Origin: Polaribacter sargassicola
GTDB taxonomy: Bacteria > Bacteroidota > Bacteroidia > Flavobacteriales > Flavobacteriaceae
NCBI RefSeq assembly: GCF_021991835.1
Contig: NZ_JAHDAU010000001.1
Coordinates: 434,001-498,000, forward strand
Reading direction: 5' to 3'
DNA length: 64,000 bases
Part shown: piece after piece, positions 43,309 to 51,896 of the stretch
Layout of the letters: each line of letters begins with the position of its first letter
Numbering within the stretch: position 1 is the stretch's first letter
Notes under the pieces: model-generated
The model's input: only the letters and a program-made list of their open reading frames with translations
Told to the model about the DNA's origin: nothing
The model's database searches: none
Program-made: the position numbers and the translations under genes

Positions 43309-45075
43309 CTATAATTGTTTATCTAACTGTATTATCACTTGTTTTGCTCTTTCAAATTCTGCTTCCATTTCTGTGTCTGTTATAGGTGTATATCTTGCAA
43401 AATCAGAGCTTTTTAATACATCTATAAATTGAGTAACTATGGCAGAGTCTACTTTTTTGTTTTCTAAAATTTCAGTAATTCTTTCTTTACTAATATCAGT
43501 AGTTTCAATACCTAATTTTGCTTTTAAATAATTATGTAAAGCACGTTCTAAAGCTTCGTAAAAAGCTTCTTTTTTACCTAATTGTTTTTTTGCTTCAGAT
43601 AAATACTTTTTAGCAAGTCTTTCTGCTTTTCTAAGTTTATTCCCTATAATATCGTTATTTCTTTCTTTGTTCTTTTTATCAATTATAATACCAATTGGTA
43701 TTGCAATTAGTGGAAGTAATAAAAGGATATAAAACAAATTAGATTTAAAGAAATTATCTTTTTTAATAGGATTAAATTCGCTTTTTGTTGCAATGTATCT
43801 AAAGTTATTTCCTGTAGAAACTACGGCTTGTTTTTTTACAGAATTACTATTATCTACAGTTGGTTTTAATTCTTTTCCTTCTAAAACATCAACAAATAAA
43901 TCTTCTGTATTTACAGTATGATATTTTTTTTCTTTAGGATTAAAATAAGAAAAAGAAACGTTTGGTATTTTGTATTTACCTTTATATTGTGGCACAACTG
44001 TATATAAATCTGAAACAGAACCAGAAATTCCGCCAGAGTTTATACGTACATTTTCTTTTCTTTCTGGTTGATATTTTTCTAACTCTACAGGAGTTGTTAC
44101 TTCTGGTAATTCAAATAATTTTAAATTTCCTTTACCAGAAACAGTTATTTTAATTTGAGAACTTTCGTTAGCTTTTAGTTGCGTTTTACTTAGAGCTACA
44201 TCAAAATCAAAATTACCAACAGCACCATTAAAGTTTTCTGGTTTACCTTCTAGTGGAAGATCTTTTGGTTTGATAATTTTTTTAGCAGAAGCAAATTCTT
44301 TCTTTATATTTCTAGTAATTGCATTTCCAAAGAAATCGGCTCTACCAGTAGGTACTCCAATAACAATATCCATTTTCATAGGATCTATTGTTAAATTACC
44401 AGTTCTAGTAGGTATTAATAGAGCTTTTTGTAAAACTATATATCTATAATTTTCTCCATTATATTTTCCCATTTTTACAGGAAAACTATTAAGTTCTATA
44501 TTTTGGCTCCAAAAACCGTTGTATTGCGGAGCTTCTGTTACACCAGTATCATACACATTTACATTTTCGCTAACATATAATCTGTATTCTAAATAAACAC
44601 CTTCTCCAACGTAAGGTTTAGAGTTAGATATTTCTGCAACTAAATGTATATTTTGTTGTGCAACATAATTAGGGTCGTTTGGATCTTTAGGTATTTCTAC
44701 CGCATCTACAACTATAATTTTAATAGGATCAGATTTTATAGTTTTACCACCAATTTTAATACTAGCGTTTTCTATTATTAGTTCTCCTTTTCTTTTAGGT
44801 TGTATAAAATATGTATAAGATTGAGAAAAACTTGCTTTTCCGTTAATCCAAGATTGGCTAACAGATTGGCTAGGTCCGCCAACTACTTTAAAGTTGGTAA
44901 ATTTAGGAGGAGTAAAATCATCACCACCTTGTTTATTAATAGAAAACTCAACACGTAAACGTTGGTTTACCCCTAATTTATTTTTACTCACTTTTGCTTT
45001 TAAAGTTGCTTCTTGTGCACTTATTGCTAGAGTAAGTAAACTTAAAAATATAGTTATGTAAAATTTCAACTTCAT
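43309..45075 (-). CDS. batD: BatD protein
   Basis: A 588-residue exported protein (signal peptide near MKLKFYITIFLSLLTLAISAQ). Repeated immunoglobulin-like beta domains fill residues about 20-430, for example VNQRLRVEFSINKQGGDDFTPP and FDVALSKTQLKANESSQIKITVSG. A membrane helix follows at about 455-475 (LFYILLLLPLIAIPIGIIID), then a cytosolic helical domain with the LERALHNYLKAKLGIETTDI segment. This layout is typical of BatD. It probably scaffolds the Bat complex in the periplasm. Confidence 0.9.
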   Translation of the reverse strand: MKLKFYITIFLSLLTLAISAQEATLKAKVSKNKLGVNQRLRVEFSINKQGGDDFTPPKFTNFKVVGGPSQSVSQSWINGKASFSQSYTYFIQPKRKGELIIENASIKIGGKTIKSDPIKIIVVDAVEIPKDPNDPNYVAQQNIHLVAEISNSKPYVGEGVYLEYRLYVSENVNVYDTGVTEAPQYNGFWSQNIELNSFPVKMGKYNGENYRYIVLQKALLIPTRTGNLTIDPMKMDIVIGVPTGRADFFGNAITRNIKKEFASAKKIIKPKDLPLEGKPENFNGAVGNFDFDVALSKTQLKANESSQIKITVSGKGNLKLFELPEVTTPVELEKYQPERKENVRINSGGISGSVSDLYTVVPQYKGKYKIPNVSFSYFNPKEKKYHTVNTEDLFVDVLEGKELKPTVDNSNSVKKQAVVSTGNNFRYIATKSEFNPIKKDNFFKSNLFYILLLLPLIAIPIGIIIDKKNKERNNDIIGNKLRKAERLAKKYLSEAKKQLGKKEAFYEALERALHNYLKAKLGIETTDISKERITEILENKKVDSAIVTQFIDVLKSSDFARYTPITDTEMEAEFERAKQVIIQLDKQL

Positions 45076-45099
45076 CTTCTTTTTCTGTAAATGTCTAGT

Positions 45100-45930
45100 T
45101 TACCAATCTTTTTCTTGTTTTACTTTTTCACCCTTAGCTTTTTGAGCATTCATTTTCTTTTGGGTTTTCTTTTCTTCGTTATTTAAGCTTTCTAGTAACT
45201 GCTTAATTTGTTCTGGAGACATTTTACCTTGTTGAGGTTTTGGTTTCTGATTTGGATCTTTTTTATCGTCTTTTTTAGGATCCTTATTTTTATCCTTGTC
45301 TTTATCGCCATCACCATCTTTATCTTTATCGCCATCACCATCTTTATCTTTATCGTCTCCGTCTTTATTGTCTTTGTCGTCCTTTTTTTGATCTTTATTT
45401 TGATCGTCTTTATCTTTGTTATCCTTGTCTTTATTATCCTTATTTTGGTCGTCTTTATTTTCTTGATTCTCTTTTTCTAACAGTTTTTGTGCAACTGCTA
45501 AATTATAACGAGTTTCATCATCAGTAGGATTATTACGAAGAGAGTTTTTGTAAGCATCTACTGCAGCTTGATACTGTTTTTGTTCCATCATAGCATTACC
45601 AATATTATGATAGGCTTCTGCTTTTGTAAATTTATCTGTAGCAGTTTCTGCAGTTAATTCGTATTGTGGTACAGCTTCTTTGTAGTTTTTACTTTGATAT
45701 AAAGCATTACCTAAATTGTAAGAAGCTTTATCATATCTATTATTGTTTCCTAATGCTTTTTGGTAGGCAACAGAAGCATCTGTATATTGCTTTTTTGCAT
45801 ATAGCTCATTACCAGAACGCACTAAGCTTCTTGTTTTTCTTTGTAAGGTAATAGAATCTTTTTGTGCTAAAATTTCTTTAGATGAAAATAGCACTAAGAA
45901 AATGATAGTAATGTATTGTAAAATCTTCAT
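45100..45930 (-). CDS. batC: BatC-like TPR protein with Asp/Lys-rich region
   Basis: About 276 residues from the start at 45930, which gives the signal peptide MKILQYITIIFLVLFSSKEILAQ; a start 21 bases upstream is possible. TPR repeats occupy about residues 30-155 (RSGNELYAKKQYTDASVAYQ, AEAYHNIGNAMMEQKQYQAA). The next 75 residues are almost only Asp, Lys, Asn, Gly and Gln, with two DKDGDGDKDKDGDGDKD-type runs that resemble calcium-binding DxDxDG loops. The tail is KMSPEQIKQLLESLNNEEKK. First gene after the glycosyltransferase insertion; the batCDE set follows. Confidence 0.87.
   Translation of the reverse strand: MKILQYITIIFLVLFSSKEILAQKDSITLQRKTRSLVRSGNELYAKKQYTDASVAYQKALGNNNRYDKASYNLGNALYQSKNYKEAVPQYELTAETATDKFTKAEAYHNIGNAMMEQKQYQAAVDAYKNSLRNNPTDDETRYNLAVAQKLLEKENQENKDDQNKDNKDKDNKDKDDQNKDQKKDDKDNKDGDDKDKDGDGDKDKDGDGDKDKDKNKDPKKDDKKDPNQKPKPQQGKMSPEQIKQLLESLNNEEKKTQKKMNAQKAKGEKVKQEKDW
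45301..45348. repeat. 24-bp tandem repeat within batC
   Basis: TTTATCGCCATCACC...TTATC of 24 bases occurs twice in perfect tandem (45301-45324, 45325-45348), encoding repeated DKDGDGDK on the minus strand. Confidence 0.9.
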
Positions 45931-45986
45931 GTTATTTTTAACATCTTTCATAATTCTGTATCTTTTTTCAGAGAAATCAATATTTA

Positions 45987-45994
45987 CAAAAGTA
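45987..45994 (-). promoter_or_regulatory. -7 element of a batC promoter
   Basis: Reads TACTTTTG on the minus strand, an exact TAnnTTTG match about 36-57 bases before the batC start. It supports separate transcription of batCDE. Confidence 0.5.
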
Positions 45995-46194
45995 AGTTAT
46001 TAGAAAAAAGAATTTTGTTAATAAGTTGTTATTTTTAAAAAGCCTTAAACCTAGAAATATCATATGGATTTCATTTAAAAAATAATTTTTATAGTTGTGG
46101 TTTTAGTTAGTAAAAGACTATTTTTTTGGGCAATATATACAATTTATAAGCTAGTTGCAAAAGTACAGATGTAAGGTTTTAAAATTTTTAAAGC

Positions 46195-46239
46195 AAAACA
46201 CCCAATAAATTCTTTGTTATAGAACTTATTGGGTGTTTT
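46195..46239 (-). terminator. terminator of the glycosyltransferase gene
   Basis: AAAACACCCAATAA (46195-46208) and TTATTGGGTGTTTT (46226-46239) form a 14-bp stem beyond the stop of the gene at 46283-47680. Confidence 0.85.
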
Positions 46240-46282
46240 ATATTTGTTATTACTGTATTATTTACAATAATTATATAAATTT

Positions 46283-47680
46283 TTATGCGGCTATTTCTCT
46301 AGTTAACCAACCACTTTTTCCTGCGGTTGCTATTGCGTAAGGTGTAATCCAAAATAAACCAAATGTGTATAAAATACTATATGAGTAAGCCCAAAATGCT
46401 TCTTTAATGTTGTACCTTTTTGCATAGAAGAAAACTGGAAATGATGAAATTATTAAAATACTTAATAAAGTAGAACTTATAAATAATGCAGGATGAGTAA
46501 TTATAAAATACAACATAAATAAAAGAAAAGGATAGGCCATAATCATTTTTATAGATTGTGTTAAAAACAATAATCTTGATCCGAATTTGTTGCCTTCTCT
46601 AAAGTTAGTAAAAACAAATTTAGACATTGCAATGTTTTCTCTAACATTACTTCTACCCCATCTAATAAACATTTTATAAAGACCTTTGTAGTCTTCTGGT
46701 ACATTTGTGTAAGCAAATGCGTTTCTTTGAAATAAGACGCTATAACCTTGTTTTAAAATCATATTTGTTAGCGCTCTGTCTTCTCCAATATCAGATGCTT
46801 TTCCCATAAATTTTTGATCTATCCATTCTGGTAAACACGCAAAAACGGCAGTTGCTTTGTATGCTGCTAATGCGCCAGGAGTACATAAAACAGAATTTAA
46901 AGTGCTTTCTGCAGAACGTTTAAATTCAAAACTCATAACAAAACTTACATTTAGCATTTTTGGTAATAAAGCTTTTTTATTATTTAAAACCTGAATGTTA
47001 CCAGCCACAGCGCCACATTTTTTATCTGTTACTAACGGACTTACTAAATTACGAAGCGTATCTTCATTTACAATAGAATCACTATCTACTGTAACAAAAA
47101 CTTCTCCTGTTCCAATATGAAAACCACGATATAAAGCATGGCGTTTACCCATGTTTTTTGGTTGTTGCATTATGGTTACTTGCTTACCTAAAATTCTTTT
47201 AGCTTCTTTCATCCAATACCAAGTATCATCTTTACTACCATCATCAATAGATAGTAATTGTAATTTTTCTTTAGGATAATCACTTTTAGCTAAACTTTTT
47301 AAAGTTGCCCAAACTTGTTTCCCTTCGTTATAAGCAGGTACTATAACAGTAATTGTTGGTAATTCTTTGTCACTTACAGATTTTATAGGTTTATATTTAA
47401 AATATAAGTACACATCATAAATAAAGGTTAGCGATCCAAAAACAAATAGTACGGCAGCAACCATAAAAAATATATAACCAAAGCTATTATTTAATCTGTT
47501 GTAATTAAATTTAGAAAAATCATCTTGTAATAAATAAACAGTATATGCAGCACCTAACATTACTATAAAAGAACTTAAAAGTACAATTAGAGATCTAAAA
47601 TTAATTGATTTCTTTTTTTTCTTAGGTTCTATAGAAAATTTGTTATTGTGTAATTTTAAATTATAAGCAGCAGTTTTCAT
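46283..47680 (-). CDS. processive family 2 glycosyltransferase, membrane-bound
   Basis: A 465-residue inner-membrane enzyme of the cellulose/chitin/hyaluronan-synthase type. Two membrane helices (about 30-50 and 65-88) precede the GT-A domain: ITVIVPAYNEGKQVWATL, SIDDGSKDDTW, the metal-binding VTVDSDSIVNEDTL, the catalytic-base region DIGEDRALTNMIL and RWGRSNVREN in place of the QxxRW motif. More helices end the protein. It could polymerise an exopolysaccharide, but the sugar is unknown. It sits between batB and batC with its own terminator, so it is an insertion in the Bat gene order. Confidence 0.88.
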   Translation of the reverse strand: MKTAAYNLKLHNNKFSIEPKKKKKSINFRSLIVLLSSFIVMLGAAYTVYLLQDDFSKFNYNRLNNSFGYIFFMVAAVLFVFGSLTFIYDVYLYFKYKPIKSVSDKELPTITVIVPAYNEGKQVWATLKSLAKSDYPKEKLQLLSIDDGSKDDTWYWMKEAKRILGKQVTIMQQPKNMGKRHALYRGFHIGTGEVFVTVDSDSIVNEDTLRNLVSPLVTDKKCGAVAGNIQVLNNKKALLPKMLNVSFVMSFEFKRSAESTLNSVLCTPGALAAYKATAVFACLPEWIDQKFMGKASDIGEDRALTNMILKQGYSVLFQRNAFAYTNVPEDYKGLYKMFIRWGRSNVRENIAMSKFVFTNFREGNKFGSRLLFLTQSIKMIMAYPFLLFMLYFIITHPALFISSTLLSILIISSFPVFFYAKRYNIKEAFWAYSYSILYTFGLFWITPYAIATAGKSGWLTREIAA

Positions 47681-47800
47681 ATTTTTTTGGAGAATTTTTT
47701 TAAATCTTTCTACAATCCAAAAACAATTGATATGCCATTTTTGTTAACGCCCTATTACTAGCGTGTTATGATATTTGAGTGTGTTTGTAGTGTGTAAATT

Positions 47801-47831
47801 TTACCCAAATTGTGGGTAATTTACCCAATTT
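47801..47831. promoter_or_regulatory. repeated TTACCCA half-sites upstream of the glycosyltransferase gene
   Basis: TTACCCA occurs at 47801-47807 and 47821-47827, and its reverse complement TGGGTAA at 47813-47819. The inverted pair is spaced by five bases. The cluster is 120-150 bases upstream of the glycosyltransferase start and looks like a multi-site operator. The regulator is unknown. Confidence 0.45.
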
Positions 47832-47880
47832 ATAGAGGGGTAATTAGATGTAAAATATTGTTTAATTTTTTCTAATAAAA

Positions 47881-47918
47881 TTAAAAGAGCCAACTAAAAT
47901 TTTAATTGGCTCTTTTAA
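47881..47918 (-). terminator. terminator after batB
   Basis: TTAAAAGAGCCAA (47881-47893) and TTGGCTCTTTTAA (47906-47918) form a 13-bp stem, 27 bases beyond the batB stop on the minus strand. It separates moxR...batB from the glycosyltransferase gene. Confidence 0.88.
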
Positions 47919-47944
47919 AAAAGTTTTTTTTATGATGAGAAAAG

Positions 47945-48991
47945 TTATTTTTCGGTAGTTTCTTCATTAAACAAGTCTACTTTTCTTAACCATTTTGTTT
48001 TCTTTTCGAATAAGAAAATATCTATAATTAAGAAAAACAATCCAATAGCTAAAAACCATTGAAATTGGTCTTTATAATCTGAAAATTGTTTTGTTTCAAA
48101 TTCATTTTTTTCTGCATTTGCAATAATTTCTGCAATTACATTTACGGGTTTGTCTGTAACATTACCATCTATATATTTACCATCTGCAGCATCTGCTATA
48201 CCTTGTAAAATGTCTGGTTTACGTTGCGTAATAACAGTTTCTCCTTTATTGTCTTTTTTATAGCCAATCATAGATCCGTTAACACGCATTGGTATTGGCC
48301 CTCCATTTTCTGTACCTACACCAATTGTGTAAATTTTTACACCTTCTTCTGTTAATGTTTGTGCAACTTCTTTTGTTTCTTCTTGATGATCTTCTCCATC
48401 AGAAATAATAATTAAAAAACGATTGGTTTGTTCATCATTATTATAATACGTTTTTGCCAATTCTAATGCTCCGTTTATGTCTGTTCCTTGACTAGAAACC
48501 ATATCTGGATTAGCATTTTGCAAAAACATATTTGCTGCACCGTGGTCTGTTGTTATTGGTAAAAGCGGATAAGAATTACCTGCATATACAATAATACCAA
48601 CTCTATCTGACCCTAGTTTATCTATTGTTTTAGAGATAATTTGTTTTGCTTTTTCTAATCTGTTTGGCGCAATGTCTTCTGCCAACATACTTTTAGAAAC
48701 ATCTAACGCAAAAACAATATCTACACCTTCTCTTTTTACTGTTTGTAGTTTGGTACCCATTTTTGGGTTTACCAACGCTATTATTAAAAAAGTAAAACCT
48801 AATAATAATGTTATCAATTTTAAAACAGATTTAAAAATTGATGTATTTGGTGCTAGTTTTTTTAATAAATTTAAGTCAGAAAATTTTTTCTGCGTTCTTT
48901 TTTTCCACCATAAAACCAATAAGAAAACAACAATCATTGCCGGAATGATTATTAGTAGTGAAAAATAAATTGGTTCTTCTATTTTGTACAT
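47945..48991 (-). CDS. batB: BatB protein, von Willebrand factor A domain
   Basis: A 348-residue membrane protein. Two N-terminal helices (about 8-27 and 55-75) are followed by a VWA domain with the metal-ion site DVSKSMLAED (DxSxS), the GTDINGALELA threonine region and ISDGEDHQEE. A final helix (FQWFLAIGLFFLIIDIFLF) lies near the end. VWA domains bind partner proteins through a metal ion; BatB is thought to act with BatA at the membrane. It starts 7 bases after batA. Confidence 0.92.
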   Translation of the reverse strand: MYKIEEPIYFSLLIIIPAMIVVFLLVLWWKKRTQKKFSDLNLLKKLAPNTSIFKSVLKLITLLLGFTFLIIALVNPKMGTKLQTVKREGVDIVFALDVSKSMLAEDIAPNRLEKAKQIISKTIDKLGSDRVGIIVYAGNSYPLLPITTDHGAANMFLQNANPDMVSSQGTDINGALELAKTYYNNDEQTNRFLIIISDGEDHQEETKEVAQTLTEEGVKIYTIGVGTENGGPIPMRVNGSMIGYKKDNKGETVITQRKPDILQGIADAADGKYIDGNVTDKPVNVIAEIIANAEKNEFETKQFSDYKDQFQWFLAIGLFFLIIDIFLFEKKTKWLRKVDLFNEETTEK

Positions 48992-48998
48992 TCTTTTA

Positions 48999-50015
48999 TT
49001 ATATAAAACTTTTAAAAATTGTATTTCTCAAAATAAATTCTAATAGTAAAAATGCCAATGCTAAAAAGACAAAAATTCTATATTTTTCTTGATAATTGTA
49101 ATATTTAAATTCTTCTATTTTTGTTTTTTCTAACTTATCTATTTCATCATAAATTTCTTTTAATGATGTATTGTCTGTAGCTCTAAAGTATTTTCCGTCT
49201 GTTTCTGCTGCAATTTCTTCTAGTAGAGCTTCATCAATTTCTACTTGTTGTTTTCTAAATTGTAATTTACCAGTTCTTGGATCTCTACTCCAAGGAAAAT
49301 CTGCCATTCCGTTAGTACCAATACCAATTGTGTATGTTTTTATGCCTAACTCTTTAGCTAAAACTGTAGCTGTTCTTGGGTCTATATTACCAGAGTTATT
49401 TACACCATCGGTTAAAAGAATAATAACTTTACTTTTTGCTGTACTTTCTTTAAGTCTGTTTACGGCAGAACCTAATCCCATTCCTATAGCAGTTCCTCCT
49501 TCTAATTGCCCCCATTTTAGTTCAGAAATTGTACGTTTTACAATTCCTTTATCACTTGTAATAGGTGTTTGTGTAAAACTTTCTCCTGCATAAACAACAA
49601 TACCTATTCTATCATTAGGTCTTCTGTCTATAAAATCGATAGCAACTTTTTTTAAGGCTTCTAACCTGTTTGGTTTTAAATCTCTTGCCAACATACTTGC
49701 AGAAACATCTATTGCCATAACAATATCTATACCTCTGTTAGATTTTGTTTTTTTACTTACAGCAACATTTCTAGGTCTTGCCAAAGCAATAATAATTGCT
49801 GCCAAAGCCAATAATCTTAAAAGATATAAAAGTGGTTTTAGTTTAGATGTAATACTGTTTGCTTTAAAACCTTTTATACTAGGTATAGACAAAACAGCAG
49901 TATCTTTTTTACGCATAAAAAAATACCAAATTGCTAAAAGTGGAATTAAAATTAGCAACCATAAAAACTCTATATTTTGAAATTCAAAATTACTCCAATT
50001 CATCATTTTCTTCAA
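48999..50015 (-). CDS. batA: BatA protein, von Willebrand factor A domain
   Basis: A 338-residue membrane protein with the same layout as batB. N-terminal helices (FLWLLILIPLLAIWYFFM and LLYLLRLLALAAIIIALARP) precede a VWA domain with DVSASMLARD, the GGTAIGMGLGSAV region and LLTDGVNNSG, and a C-terminal helix. Its first codons overlap the end of the upstream batD-like gene by 26 bases; a start three or four codons later would reduce the overlap. Confidence 0.92.
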   Translation of the reverse strand: MKKMMNWSNFEFQNIEFLWLLILIPLLAIWYFFMRKKDTAVLSIPSIKGFKANSITSKLKPLLYLLRLLALAAIIIALARPRNVAVSKKTKSNRGIDIVMAIDVSASMLARDLKPNRLEALKKVAIDFIDRRPNDRIGIVVYAGESFTQTPITSDKGIVKRTISELKWGQLEGGTAIGMGLGSAVNRLKESTAKSKVIILLTDGVNNSGNIDPRTATVLAKELGIKTYTIGIGTNGMADFPWSRDPRTGKLQFRKQQVEIDEALLEEIAAETDGKYFRATDNTSLKEIYDEIDKLEKTKIEEFKYYNYQEKYRIFVFLALAFLLLEFILRNTIFKSFI

Positions 50016-50907
50016 TAATTGGTTTAGGTTTTAAACTACTCACAATGTCTTGCGCGTCTTTTCTATCTTCTTCTATTTCTATAGCTAATGGTTTAGATTT
50101 TGCAAATTTTACTAAGTCTGCTTCGCGTAATAAATCTTTTAACTTTTTAATAGTGTCTTCTGATGTTAAAATTGTTTCTGCATTTTTAAAGTCTTTTATC
50201 ATGTCTAAAACTTCATCTGTTGTTTTTTCTAATGCAGGTATTTTTAATTCACGTTCTATATATCCACGAACAATTTCTGTTAACTCAGAATAATATTCTT
50301 TTACTTTATTGTTTTGCCACAATAGTTTTTCATCTAACTCATTTAGTCTAAAGATAGCTTCTTCGTAAGGTGGTAGTGCTCTATAAGTTGGTTCATCTTC
50401 AACTTCTTTTCTTTTTCTAATAACAAACCAATAAATCCAGAAACCAATAATTGCTAAAGCAGCTAAAAGTATGTAAATGTATATTTTAAAATCATCAAAA
50501 GTATAAGGTTCTGCCTTTATAGATTTTATAGGGAATTTTTTAACTTTTGTAGTATCAACAGCAACTGTGGCTACATTTACTAAAAGAGAATCTGTTAAAT
50601 ATGCTTGGTTTTTTATAAAGATTTGTTGTTGCGGAATATAAAATGCGCCACTATCAAACCCTGTTAAAATATATTTTCTAATTAACGAGTTTTTAACGGT
50701 ATCAACTTTAGTAGAATCTATTATTTCTAAACCTTGTAATTGTAATTTTGGTAGAATTACATTCTTAGTTTCATCTACAGAAATTTTTAAATTGAATTGC
50801 TCTCCAATTCTAATGTTTGTGGTATCTATTTCTGCTTTTACCATTGGTTCTTGTGCAAAACTAATGGTAGAAATAAATAGTAATATGTAGAATATTTGTT
50901 TTTTCAT
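49990..50907 (-). CDS. BatD-like/DUF4381-type membrane protein of the Bat operon
   Basis: A 305-residue exported protein: signal peptide MKKQIFYILLFISTISFAQ, a beta-rich periplasmic domain (about 20-155; VKAEIDTTNIRIGEQFNLKI resembles the repeats of BatD), one membrane helix (IYILLAALAIIGFWIYWFVI, about 165-185) and a cytosolic helical domain (YYSELTEIVRGYIERELKIP). In flavobacteria this gene always lies between the DUF58 gene and batA. Its exact role is unknown; it may be a shortened BatD paralogue. Confidence 0.85.
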   Translation of the reverse strand: MKKQIFYILLFISTISFAQEPMVKAEIDTTNIRIGEQFNLKISVDETKNVILPKLQLQGLEIIDSTKVDTVKNSLIRKYILTGFDSGAFYIPQQQIFIKNQAYLTDSLLVNVATVAVDTTKVKKFPIKSIKAEPYTFDDFKIYIYILLAALAIIGFWIYWFVIRKRKEVEDEPTYRALPPYEEAIFRLNELDEKLLWQNNKVKEYYSELTEIVRGYIERELKIPALEKTTDEVLDMIKDFKNAETILTSEDTIKKLKDLLREADLVKFAKSKPLAIEIEEDRKDAQDIVSSLKPKPIIEENDELE

Positions 50908-50928
50908 TTTAAAAAAGTAACTTAGTTA

Positions 50929-51798
50929 CTACCTTCCTTTATGTTTAAAATAGCCCAATAATTTTTTTACGTAATTTTCATCAACCCTTGTGGTAACAGT
51001 ACCTGCACCACTTCTTTTAAAAGTATTTAAATAATAATTAGACAAATGTAATGCACTTGTTTTATAATTTGTTCTTACAGTTTTTGATGAGGTATTTATT
51101 AGTTGGATATCTCCTGTTTCTGAATCTAACATTGGTACCATTCCTAAATTTGGAATTTCTTCATCATGTTTGTCATACACTCTAATACCTGTTAAATCAT
51201 GTTTAGAAGCGGCAATTTTTAGTGTTTTTTCGTAATCATCATCCATAAAATCTGATAACATAAAAACAATTGCTTTTTTCTTTAAGACGCTCGATAAAAA
51301 TTTTAGAGCAACATCTATATTTGTTTTTTTGCTTTTAGGTTTAAACTCTATTAATTCTCTAATAATTCTTAAAACATGGCTTTTTCCTTTTTTTGGCGGA
51401 ATAAAAAGTTCTATGTCATCAGAAAAAAGAATTAAACCAACTTTATCGTTGTTTTGGGTTGCAGAAAAAGCCAATGTTGCAGCAATTTCTGTAACGGTTT
51501 CTTTTTTAAATTGAGTTGATGTACCAAATAATTCTGATCCAGAAACATCTACCATTAACATCATGGTTAACTCACGCTCTTCTTCAAAAACTTTAATATA
51601 AGGTTCGTTATAGCGTGCAGTTACATTCCAGTCAATAGCTCTTACATCGTCTCCAAATTGGTATTGGCGTACTTCAGAAAAAGTCATACCACGTCCTTTG
51701 AATGATGAGTGATATTCACCTCCAAAAATATGATCAGACAAACGACGTGTCTTAATCTCTATTTTACGAACTTTCTTTAGTATTTCTTTTGTTTGCAA
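50929..51798 (-). CDS. DUF58 domain protein (Bat operon)
   Basis: A 289-residue soluble protein. It contains the DUF58 block SFKGRGMTFSEVRQYQFGDDVRAIDWNVTARYNEPYIKVFEEERE (about residues 30-75), followed by a VWA-like fold beginning LMLMVDVSGSELFG with a DxSxS metal site. DUF58 proteins work with MoxR ATPases, whose gene is directly upstream, probably as adaptors for substrate binding. Confidence 0.92.
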   Translation of the reverse strand: MQTKEILKKVRKIEIKTRRLSDHIFGGEYHSSFKGRGMTFSEVRQYQFGDDVRAIDWNVTARYNEPYIKVFEEERELTMMLMVDVSGSELFGTSTQFKKETVTEIAATLAFSATQNNDKVGLILFSDDIELFIPPKKGKSHVLRIIRELIEFKPKSKKTNIDVALKFLSSVLKKKAIVFMLSDFMDDDYEKTLKIAASKHDLTGIRVYDKHDEEIPNLGMVPMLDSETGDIQLINTSSKTVRTNYKTSALHLSNYYLNTFKRSGAGTVTTRVDENYVKKLLGYFKHKGR

Positions 51799-51896
51799 CG
51801 TGTAATCCTTTAATTATTAAAATGTGTAATTATTAGTACTTTTACGTGTAATATTGTTTTTAAATAACAATTTAACAGGTGTTTAATTACACTATT

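Larger units (their letters stand above)
45952..46282. other. gene-free interval between the glycosyltransferase gene and batC
   Basis: About 330 AT-rich bases with no gene. It holds the batC -7 element (45987-45994) and the glycosyltransferase terminator (46195-46239). Nothing else was recognised. Confidence 0.7.

Noticed and set aside
45208..45480. 90-codon plus-strand frame, very hydrophobic, opposite batC
   Set aside because: It is the complement of the Asp/Lys-rich repeat of batC; its Ile/Phe/Val composition is an artefact of reading that repeat backwards.
49171..49593. 140-codon plus-strand frame opposite batA
   Set aside because: Serine-rich and without motifs; batA on the minus strand has a complete VWA domain here.
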